Assembly: GCA_014239005.1 (NCBI GenBank)
Contig: JABAAA010000077.1
Coordinates: forward strand, 1-6,236
Length of the DNA: 6,236 bases
Reading direction: 5' to 3'
Source: Alphaproteobacteria bacterium
Lineage (GTDB): Bacteria > Pseudomonadota > Alphaproteobacteria > JABAAW01
Positions within the stretch are counted from its first letter, which is position 1; every line of letters starts with the position of its first letter. The translations under genes and the position numbers were made by a program. Shown piece by piece: positions 1 to 5,130 of this stretch. The notes under the pieces are model-generated. The model did no database searches. It worked only from the letters and a program-made list of their open reading frames with translations, and was not told the DNA's origin.

Positions 1-924
1 AAAAAACGCCATGCAATCGTGCGCTTTGCGGAGGTTGCATCGTGCCAAGTCGATATAGCACCACAGCGCGAGCAAGAGGAGCAAGAGGAGATAGAGGAGC
101 AAGAGGAGATAATAGGTAATCTCCATGCCGATTGCTCCCTTGCTTGCAGCCCCCTCGCCTTGAGCCCCCAGCGCGAGAAACGCGCTTGCGAGGAAGAGGG
201 CGTAGAAGAAGGCGAGCCAACGTTTAGGATGACGTCGTTGCGCCAGCCACAAGGTGAGCGACTTCATCGTGCTACGACGGTCGTCCTCGATGTCCTGCCA
301 AGCGTAGATGGTGTCGTAGAAGACTGTCCAAGCGACGCCGCCCAACGTCAAGACGAGAGCGGCAAGGCTGACGTCTCCTGAGAGCGCGGCGTTTGCGCAC
401 AAGATTCCCCAGCTGAAGGCGATTCCCAGCACGATTTGCGGAACGGAGACGAACCTTTTGGCGAAAGGGTAGAGGGCTGCGACGGGCAGGATTGCGCACA
501 CAAGCAGCAGCAACAGCACAGGGGCTGCCGCAAGCGCCAGCAGAGCGAGCAAGCACGCCAGACATACGAGCAAGGCGAAGAAGATGAACAGCAAGGCTTG
601 ACCTTTGGAAAGGTCGCCTTGCGCCAAGGGACGGGTTCGTGTGCGTGCGGTTTGGCGGTCGATGTCGCGGTCGCATAGGTCGTTCCACGCGCACCCCGCG
701 GCGCGCGCGGCGAGGGCGGCGAGCGCGAACAGAAGGGCGAACAGAAGGGTGAAGAGTAGCGGGAGCAAGAGCGAAGCGGTGTTTCTGTCGAACACATCAG
801 GCAAGCCGAGCGCGAGCCCCCACCAACAGGGTGCGATTAGGTAGAAGGCGCCGCTGAGAGAGTGAAAGCGTCCGAGACGGAGGTAGGGGGAGCATCGTGC
901 AGAAAGTTGGGACGCGCGACGCAC
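1..924 (-). CDS. ubiA: 4-hydroxybenzoate polyprenyltransferase UbiA, 3' end cut by window edge
   Basis: This is an integral inner-membrane prenyltransferase that attaches the polyprenyl chain to 4-hydroxybenzoate in ubiquinone synthesis. The frame is open from the GTG at 924 to base 1 (308 residues), and I read it by hand. Visible family marks are an N-terminal APCWWGLALG helix (residues 31-40), the first Asp-rich motif NDLCDRDID (81-89), then RTRPLAQGDLSKG, YPFAKRF..PQIVLGIAFSWG (152-174), and the second Asp motif YDTIYAWQDIEDD (203-215). These Asp clusters bind Mg-diphosphate in the family. Compared with E. coli UbiA (about 290 residues), roughly 10-25 residues are missing off the left edge. 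The start is uncertain: GTG 924 fits the family N-terminus but has no clear Shine-Dalgarno, and an in-frame ATG at 996 would add 24 residues. A Leu-run (residues 273-285) is encoded by a tandem repeat. It is divergent from rsmE. Confidence 0.93.
   Translation of the reverse strand, partial: MRRASQLSARCSPYLRLGRFHSLSGAFYLIAPCWWGLALGLPDVFDRNTASLLLPLLFTLLFALLFALAALAARAAGCAWNDLCDRDIDRQTARTRTRPLAQGDLSKGQALLFIFFALLVCLACLLALLALAAAPVLLLLLVCAILPVAALYPFAKRFVSVPQIVLGIAFSWGILCANAALSGDVSLAALVLTLGGVAWTVFYDTIYAWQDIEDDRRSTMKSLTLWLAQRRHPKRWLAFFYALFLASAFLALGAQGEGAASKGAIGMEITYYLLLLLYLLLLLLLALWCYIDLARCNLRKAHDCMAFF
70..114. repeat. 9-bp purine-rich tandem repeat inside ubiA
   Basis: Five adjacent 9-bp units are seen on the plus strand: GAGCAAGAG (70-78, 79-87, 97-105) and the variants GAGATAGAG (88-96) and GAGATAATA (106-114). 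Read on the coding (minus) strand they give a run of leucines broken by tyrosine in the last transmembrane region of UbiA. The unit length keeps the frame, so copy-number change would lengthen or shorten a hydrophobic helix rather than break the gene. Confidence 0.9.
726..749. repeat. 12-bp direct duplication inside ubiA
   Basis: Two exact adjacent copies of CGAACAGAAGGG lie at 726-737 and 738-749. On the coding strand they encode the repeated Leu-Leu-Phe-Ala/Thr pattern of a UbiA membrane helix just before the first Asp-rich motif. This is a minor duplication, consistent with the other in-frame repeats in the window. Confidence 0.75.
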
Positions 925-950
925 GGCAAGGTGCGGCGTTTCTCGTTGCC

Positions 951-959
951 TGCTAGAAT
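951..959 (+). promoter_or_regulatory. Candidate extended -10 promoter for rsmE-gshA
   Basis: The sequence TGCTAGAAT matches an extended -10 (TGn followed by TAGAAT, five of six to TATAAT). No good -35 hexamer lies 16-18 bases upstream, as expected of extended -10 promoters. It would start transcription near 966, giving a leader of about 29 bases before the ATG at 995. It lies in the short region between divergent ubiA and rsmE. This is motif-level evidence only. Confidence 0.4.
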
Positions 960-994
960 GGGGGGCGTGCTTGCTCAACGAGACCTCGACTGCC

Positions 995-1954
995 ATGACC
1001 ACAACGACACAGAGCGCCAACATACGGACGGCTCAAAAACAGGACAAGTCTGCACAAACCGAGATTGCGCGATCCGAGCCTGCTTGCGAGTTGCATGCTA
1101 ACACAGCGCGCTTTTGCCAGCAGGGCTTTTTGCAGCGCGACGGTAACGTCGTGCTTTCTGCCGAGACGACGCGCCATGCGCGCAGCGTCTTGCGTTTGCG
1201 CGAGGGGGAGCGGGTGCGCCTATTCAACGAAGGTTGCGGCGAGTGGCTTGCCGAGCTGACGGGGTGGCAGGGCAAGCAAGGCACGGCGCGCTGTTTGCGC
1301 TGCCTGCGCGCGGAGCATGAGAGCGAGGATGAGCGACAAGGCGCGACCTTGTACTTTTCGCCGATTCGCGCACATCGTCTCGTGTCGCTGCTGTCGGGTG
1401 CGGTCGAGCTCGGGGTCTCCCGACTCGTGCCTTTTCGCAGTCGTTACACGAACGCGCATTTTTCGCACGCGCGCGCCTTGCGAACGGTCACCGCTGCCGT
1501 CGAGCAGAGCGGACGTCTGACATGTCCCATCTTGGAGACGGAGAGGACTTTGCCCGAAGTTATGGACATGGCAGCGTGCGAGCAGAAACTGCTATTCTGC
1601 GCCGAGCGCGGCGAGACACGGAGCCTTCGAGACGCGCTGCAAGAGGTACAGCAAGAGGTACAGAAAGAGGTACAGCAAGAGGTACAGCAAGAGGTACAGC
1701 AAGAACAAGCGGAAACAAGAGGTGTTGCAATGCTGGTAGGACCTGAAGGGGGCTTTTCGGACGACGAACATAGGATGCTGCGCGCCTGTCGCTCAGTCGT
1801 CGCTGTATCGTTGGGCGCGCGTGTGCTACGTTGCGAGACGGCGGTTGTCTTCGCCTTGGCGTGCTGGCAGGCGTTCCGAGGGGAAAAGAGGCAAGAAACG
1901 CGAGCAGGAGCATCACACGACGATGGCGACGATGGCGACGATGACGATGATTGA
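995..1954 (+). CDS. rsmE: 16S rRNA (uracil-1498-N3)-methyltransferase RsmE, enlarged by low-complexity inserts
   Basis: This is a cytoplasmic SPOUT (trefoil-knot) methyltransferase that uses S-adenosylmethionine to methylate U1498 of 16S rRNA. In the 319-residue product, the PUA-like N-domain starts near residue 36 (NTARF...HARSVLRLREGE). The SPOUT domain follows, with SPIRAHRLVSLLSGAVELGVSRLVPF (120s-147), AAVEQSGR (167-174), MLVGPEGGFSDDE (246-258) and LGARVLRCETAV (273-284); the last two are the SAM-binding knot signatures. Usual family length is about 240-250. The excess is an N-terminal stretch of about 35 residues, a QEVQ repeat (216-235) just before the knot, and an acidic tail of about 25 residues ending in an Asp run. 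ATG 995 is preferred over TTG 971 because of the promoter position; TTG 1091 would remove most of the N-extension. Its end overlaps gshA by 32 bases, implying co-transcription. Confidence 0.93.
   Translation: MTTTTQSANIRTAQKQDKSAQTEIARSEPACELHANTARFCQQGFLQRDGNVVLSAETTRHARSVLRLREGERVRLFNEGCGEWLAELTGWQGKQGTARCLRCLRAEHESEDERQGATLYFSPIRAHRLVSLLSGAVELGVSRLVPFRSRYTNAHFSHARALRTVTAAVEQSGRLTCPILETERTLPEVMDMAACEQKLLFCAERGETRSLRDALQEVQQEVQKEVQQEVQQEVQQEQAETRGVAMLVGPEGGFSDDEHRMLRACRSVVAVSLGARVLRCETAVVFALACWQAFRGEKRQETRAGASHDDGDDGDDDDD
1640..1705 (+). repeat. 12-bp tandem repeat inside rsmE
   Basis: Five units of CAAGAGGTACAG lie at 1640-1651, 1652-1663, 1664-1675 (first base A instead of C), 1676-1687 and 1688-1699, followed by a partial copy. 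They encode Gln-Glu-Val-Gln repeats. The near-identity suggests recent expansion. The frame is preserved, and the insertion precedes the conserved SAM-binding strand of the knot by about 12 residues. Confidence 0.95.
1906..1910 (+). promoter_or_regulatory. Likely ribosome-binding site of gshA, inside rsmE
   Basis: AGGAG lies 12 bases before the first of four closely spaced in-frame ATGs (1923, 1932, 1941, 1947). The spacing is somewhat long, but it is the best Shine-Dalgarno match near the family-expected N-terminus, and it decides the start at 1923 over upstream GTG codons. It lies within the rsmE coding region, so translational coupling is plausible. Confidence 0.5.
1921..1947 (+). repeat. 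9-bp tandem repeat spanning rsmE 3' end and gshA start
   Basis: Three units, CGATGGCGA (1921-1929, 1930-1938) and CGATGACGA (1939-1947), lie just before the rsmE stop TGA at 1952-1954. In the rsmE frame they encode the Asp/Gly tail; in the gshA frame they encode repeated Met-Ala-Thr, so each unit supplies a possible ATG start. Both frames tolerate gain or loss of whole units. Confidence 0.85.
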
Positions 1955-3347
1955 CAAAGACAGCAAGACGATTTCCGACCGCGACGCCTTGAAGACATGG
2001 TTTCGACAGGGCGAGACCGAGGATTGTCGCATCGGCGCAGAACACGAGAAGGTGCTGTTTCACAAGGAGGATTTGCGCGCACCGCGCTACGAGGTGATCC
2101 GCGAGCTCTTGGAGGACTTGCAGCGCGTCAGCGGCGGCATGTTGCAATACGAAAAAGAATGTCCGATCGGCTTGAACCTGCCTGAGACGCAGAACGCCAT
2201 CTCGATCGAACCTGCAGGACAGTTCGAGTTTGCCGGCGCGCCCTTGCGATCGGTGGGAGAGATTTGCTCCGAGCTGAAAGCGCACCTTGCCGTCTTGCGT
2301 CCTCTGTTGGAGGAGCGGGAGTTGGGCATGTGTGCGATCGGCGCGCATCCGCGTGTGCGCGCGGGAGAACTGCCGTGGATGCCGAAGGAACGTTATGCAA
2401 TCATGCGAACCTACATGGCGCGACAAGGCAAGATGGGCGTGGCGATGATGGAGCGCACGGCGACCGTGCAGGCGAATGTTGATTTCACCGACGAGAAGGA
2501 CATGGTTTCGAAGATGCGTGTGGCAACCGCGCTGCAACCCGTCGTCACGGCGTTGTTTGCTCATTCGCCCTACGCGGAGGGAAAGGCGAACGGTATCTTG
2601 TCGAATCGGGCGCACTACTGGTTGGATAGCGATTCGCAACGTAGCGGTTTGCCGTTGTTTGTCTTCGATCGCGCCTTCGGTTATCAGCGCTGGTGTGACT
2701 ATGCCTTGTCGATTCCTCTGTATTGTTTGGTGCGCGACGGGCGTTATATCGACACCAGCACCTTCACCTTTGCCGACTACTTGGACGGCGCGCGCGGCGA
2801 GAACTTGCGAAAGCAGCATGGCGCGGCGCGCATCGAGGATTGGGCGAGCCACATGCGGATGATCTTTCCCGATGCGCGTCTGAAGCGCGTCATCGAGATG
2901 CGCGGTGCGGATAGTGGCGATTCGGCGATGCTGTGCGCCTTGCCGGCGTTGTGGTCGGGATTGTTGTACGACGAGCAGGCGTGCGCGCAGGCTTTGCTGT
3001 TGGCGGAAGACTTGGCGCAACCCGATCCTTCGGGGGTGGGGCTTTGCAATCAGGAGGCGGAGGATTCACTCAGCGCAGCGCATGCCAAAGTGCCGCGCTT
3101 GGGGTTGGCGACACCTTGTCGCGGGCGCGATGTGGGTGCCATCGCGCGCGAGATGTTGGGCTTGGCGCGACAGGGCTTGGCGCGGCGCTGTCAAGGGTTG
3201 GGCGTGGAGGACGAATGTTCCTTTCTGGAGCCCTTGGAGAATATCGTCGAGGAGGGGCGCACGCCTGCCGAGCGGTTGCTTTCGCTCTTTCCTCAGCCTG
3301 AGAGATTGGAGGACTGGAAGGCGGTCTATGATCATTGCTCCTATTGA
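1923..3347 (+). CDS. gshA: Glutamate-cysteine ligase, plant/alphaproteobacterial type (GshA)
   Basis: This cytoplasmic enzyme makes gamma-glutamylcysteine from glutamate, cysteine and ATP, the first and usually rate-limiting step of glutathione synthesis (EC 6.3.2.2). The 474-residue product is close to the roughly 450-460 usual for this class. Seen motifs are RIGAEHEK (36-43), SIEPAGQFEFAG (94-105), PWMPKERYAIMRTYM (151-165), MMERTATVQANVDF (175-188), NGILSNRAHYWLDSDSQR (223-240) and LKRVIEMRGADSGD (320-333). Together they mark the plant-type, not the E. coli-type, ligase. The start at ATG 1923 follows an AGGAG at 1906. It overlaps the 3' end of rsmE and is probably co-transcribed. The protein ends in DHCSY, whose codons form the first unit of a downstream tandem repeat; family members I recall also end in a short Tyr-containing tail, so the product looks complete. 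Confidence 0.95.
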   Translation: MATMATMTMIDKDSKTISDRDALKTWFRQGETEDCRIGAEHEKVLFHKEDLRAPRYEVIRELLEDLQRVSGGMLQYEKECPIGLNLPETQNAISIEPAGQFEFAGAPLRSVGEICSELKAHLAVLRPLLEERELGMCAIGAHPRVRAGELPWMPKERYAIMRTYMARQGKMGVAMMERTATVQANVDFTDEKDMVSKMRVATALQPVVTALFAHSPYAEGKANGILSNRAHYWLDSDSQRSGLPLFVFDRAFGYQRWCDYALSIPLYCLVRDGRYIDTSTFTFADYLDGARGENLRKQHGAARIEDWASHMRMIFPDARLKRVIEMRGADSGDSAMLCALPALWSGLLYDEQACAQALLLAEDLAQPDPSGVGLCNQEAEDSLSAAHAKVPRLGLATPCRGRDVGAIAREMLGLARQGLARRCQGLGVEDECSFLEPLENIVEEGRTPAERLLSLFPQPERLEDWKAVYDHCSY

Positions 3348-3421
3348 TCATTGCTCCTATTGATCATTGCTCCTATTGACCTGACCATTGCTCCTATTGA
3401 CCTGACCATTGCTCCTATTGA
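3330..3421. repeat. 16/21-bp tandem repeat array over the gshA stop codon
   Basis: Three perfect 16-bp copies of GATCATTGCTCCTATT (3330-3345, 3346-3361, 3362-3377) are followed by two perfect 21-bp copies (3378-3398, 3399-3419), in which GATC is replaced by GACCTGACC. All five share the 14-base core ATTGCTCCTATTGA. The first unit is the last five codons of gshA plus the first base of its stop, and TGA is re-formed at every unit junction. The array fills nearly all of the 82-base gap to convergent ratA. GATCA and TGATC ends could pair as weak 5-bp stems. No T-rich terminator is present. Confidence 0.97.
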
Positions 3422-3429
3422 GGGTCGAA

Positions 3430-3912
3430 CTATGATGACATGTCGATTTTGGGAGTTTGTGTGGCGAGGAAGTTGGCGCGTTGTTCAAAGGCTTCGACCA
3501 TGCGCGAGGATGCCTGTTCAAAGAGTTTTTCGAACAGAGGTTTTAAGAGCAGGTTTTGCAATTCGAAGTCGACGACAAAATCGACGATGCTGGATGCGTC
3601 GCCTTCTGAAGCGCGACTTGTCTCTGCGGGCGTGATGTGCCAGCGGCTGTGGAAGCGCGAGAAGAGGTTTCGTTGTGCTTGCATCGAGACGATGCCTGTT
3701 TTCGCGTCGAAGGTGACAAGGCTTGTGAAGGAGGTATGGATGAGTTTCGTGCCGACGGTGAGGATACCTTTCAAGGTGTTGTGTGTTTTGTTGGTGATTT
3801 GGGCGTGAAGGCACCAAGGTAGAAATTGGGGATAGGCTTCGATATCGAGAACGAGCTCGAAGAGCGTGCAGGGAGGATGGGGCAGGGTGCGGAGCTTGTG
3901 GAAACGAGGCAT
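3430..3912 (-). CDS. ratA: RatA/Coq10 family SRPBCC protein (ubiquinone-binding START-like)
   Basis: This is a 160-residue single-domain START-like (polyketide cyclase/Coq10) protein. Family members bind ubiquinone in a hydrophobic cavity and support respiration (Coq10 in mitochondria); the E. coli member was named RatA for a proposed effect on ribosomes. Seen here are the LVLDIEAYPQFLPWC signature (20-34), a central beta region, VDFVVDFELQNLLLKPLF (110-127) and the C-terminal amphipathic helix FEQASSRMVEAFEQRANFLA (131-150), which closes the pocket in the fold. Length is typical. The ATG at 3912 fits the usual short N-terminus, but no Shine-Dalgarno precedes it; the leader is C-rich in the mRNA. 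It lies downstream of and co-oriented with flhB after a 114-base gap, and may have its own promoter. Toxin function in this organism is not implied. Confidence 0.9.
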   Translation of the reverse strand: MPRFHKLRTLPHPPCTLFELVLDIEAYPQFLPWCLHAQITNKTHNTLKGILTVGTKLIHTSFTSLVTFDAKTGIVSMQAQRNLFSRFHSRWHITPAETSRASEGDASSIVDFVVDFELQNLLLKPLFEKLFEQASSRMVEAFEQRANFLATQTPKIDMSS

Positions 3913-4026
3913 GGCGGAGCGGGGCGGGGCGGATTAGATAGAGGGGGAAGAAAACAGATTCGATGCATACGCTATAGGACAGGGTCTCTCGCTAAGTCGC
4001 CTTTAAGTCGCCTTGTAAGCTGCCTT
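3913..4026. other. flhB-ratA intergenic region
   Basis: No gene is visible in this gap. At the flhB side it holds most of the degenerate repeat described separately. At the ratA side the plus strand has a G-rich block (3913-3932, with two adjacent GGGGC units), so the ratA leader RNA is C-rich and lacks a ribosome-binding site. I found no convincing -35/-10 pair for ratA and no rho-independent terminator for flhB. Which of the two transcripts includes this segment cannot be decided from the sequence. Confidence 0.5.
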
Positions 4027-4039
4027 TTAAGCCGCTCTT
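3993..4039. repeat. Degenerate 11/12-bp repeat at the flhB 3' end
   Basis: Four consecutive plus-strand units begin with TAAG: TAAGTCGCCTT (3993-4003), TAAGTCGCCTTG (4004-4015), TAAGCTGCCTTT (4016-4027) and TAAGCCGCTCTT (4028-4039). The last one is the complement of the final FlhB codons and most of the stop. Past the TAA at 4029-4027 the flhB frame reads seven codons and meets a second TAA at 4005-4003. The units have diverged, so this array looks older than the one at gshA. Confidence 0.75.
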
Positions 4040-5097
4040 TTGCCCTTCAACTTCCACACATAACTTATCACCTCTGCTACCGCCTGGTAATGCTCTGCCA
4101 AAATATCCTCCCCCGCATCGCAGGCTGCGTACAAAGTCCGCGCCAACGGAGGATTCACCACCAACGGAATTCCTGCCTCGCGCGCCAATCGCATAATCTC
4201 CTCCGCCAAATAATCAACCCCCTTCGCCACGACTCGCGGCGCTTCCATCACCGCATCGTCGTAAGCGATCGCAACCGCATAGTGCGTCGGGTTCGTAATG
4301 ACCACATCCGCACTCGGTACCGCCTGCGCAATACGCTGCCGCGCGCGCTCGTTGCGAATACGCCGTATCCGCGCCTTGATCTGCGGATCCCCCTCGATCT
4401 GCTTGAACTCGTCTAATACCTCCTGACGCGTCATGCGCAACCGCTTGCGATGTCGCGCGCGCTGAAACAACAAATCCATCGCGGCGATCACAAACAACAC
4501 CATGAGTATCGCAGCCATCATACCCACCAACAACTCCTGCGTCTTCGGCAACACGAAATAGACGCTCTGCATCATGAACTCTTCGATGTTCGGCAACTGC
4601 GCCACCAAAAACACGGCGCCCACGCCCCCCACCAACACAAGCTTGATCAAACCCTTCGTAAACTCCATCAAGCTCTCCAACGAAAACAGACGCTTGAAAC
4701 CCGCCAACGGAGAAATCTTGTTCAACTTCGGCTGCATCCGCTTCGGCGCAAACAAAGGACCGATCTGAACCAACGGCGAAAACAGCGCGATGAACACGAT
4801 CGCCAACGCAGGCCAAACGAACACCGCCCCCAACTCGCGCACGACATCGGCTAGCAACACGCCTATCTCTTTCTCGGCGATCGCAAGCTCGCCCGCCTTC
4901 TCTAATATGCCGGCGAGCGGCGCGTTTATGCCGCGCGCAACAAGCCCGCCCAACAAGGCGATCGACAAGGTCGCCACCAACAGCAAAAACCAATGGTTGA
5001 CCTCGCGCGACAAAGGCACCTGCCCCTCGCTGCGCGCGTCGCGCAGTCGCTTCGGCGTGGGCTCTTCCGTCTTCTGCGCGTCATCCGCATCCGCCAT
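4027..5097 (-). CDS. flhB: Flagellar export apparatus protein FlhB
   Basis: This is an inner-membrane component and substrate-specificity switch of the flagellar type III secretion system. The 356-residue product has the N-terminal EEPTPKRLRDARSEGQVPLS signature (11-30), four predicted membrane segments (about 36-56, 88-110, 150-168, 188-210), a basic linker (212-250) and the cytoplasmic autocleavage domain with the invariant NPTH motif at 269-272, cleaved between Asn and Pro in the family. The downstream HYAVAIAYD, APRVVAKGVDYLA and NPPLARTLY segments are all typical, so it should be functional. It is the third gene of the leftward run fliQ-fliR-flhB. A GGAGG (5114-5110) lies 12 bases before the ATG, within a possible hairpin. 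The Lys/Ala-rich C-terminus is the origin of a short downstream repeat. Confidence 0.97.
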   Translation of the reverse strand: MADADDAQKTEEPTPKRLRDARSEGQVPLSREVNHWFLLLVATLSIALLGGLVARGINAPLAGILEKAGELAIAEKEIGVLLADVVRELGAVFVWPALAIVFIALFSPLVQIGPLFAPKRMQPKLNKISPLAGFKRLFSLESLMEFTKGLIKLVLVGGVGAVFLVAQLPNIEEFMMQSVYFVLPKTQELLVGMMAAILMVLFVIAAMDLLFQRARHRKRLRMTRQEVLDEFKQIEGDPQIKARIRRIRNERARQRIAQAVPSADVVITNPTHYAVAIAYDDAVMEAPRVVAKGVDYLAEEIMRLAREAGIPLVVNPPLARTLYAACDAGEDILAEHYQAVAEVISYVWKLKGKRAA

Positions 5098-5103
5098 CTC
5101 AAC

Positions 5104-5122
5104 CCGAGCCCTCCGAGCTCAG
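5104..5122 (-). promoter_or_regulatory. flhB ribosome-binding site in a small hairpin loop
   Basis: On the minus strand, CTGAGC and GCTCGG flank TCGGAGG. They can form a 6-bp stem (one T-G wobble) with a 7-base loop holding the GGAGG Shine-Dalgarno of flhB (5114-5110). It lies in the 33-base gap after the fliR stop, so ribosomes finishing fliR could affect its folding. Pairing was judged by eye; stability was not calculated. Confidence 0.4.
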
Positions 5123-5130
5123 CCCTTGTT

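Noticed and set aside
127..140. Stray copy of the gshA-end repeat (ATTGCTCC) within ubiA
   Set aside because: Only eight bases match and they encode ordinary UbiA residues; chance similarity is sufficient.
348..797. Long minus-strand open frames within 272-797 that could be read as proteins
   Set aside because: They are alternate frames of ubiA; only the frame ending at base 1 carries the UbiA Asp-rich motifs.
1560..3020. A 486-codon open frame on the minus strand
   Set aside because: It is antisense to rsmE and gshA, is rich in Arg/His/Gln typical of shadow frames in GC-rich genes, and shows no recognisable domain, while the plus-strand frames carry clear family motifs.
3330..3421. CRISPR array
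   Set aside because: The units are contiguous direct repeats of 16 and 21 bp without unique spacers, and no cas gene is near.
3330..3421. Repeated AGGAG-CA-ATG on the minus strand as a row of translation starts
   Set aside because: The spacing of two bases is too short for efficient initiation, and the frames run antisense into gshA.
3351..3635. Plus-strand frame beginning inside the repeat array (repeated IAPIDLT)
   Set aside because: It has no ribosome-binding site, its first part is repeat translation, and its remainder is antisense to the well-supported ratA gene.
3430..3912. RatA as one half of a toxin-antitoxin module
   Set aside because: No small co-directional partner gene lies beside it, and the sequence fits the ubiquinone-binding Coq10-like family, so the toxin label reflects naming only.
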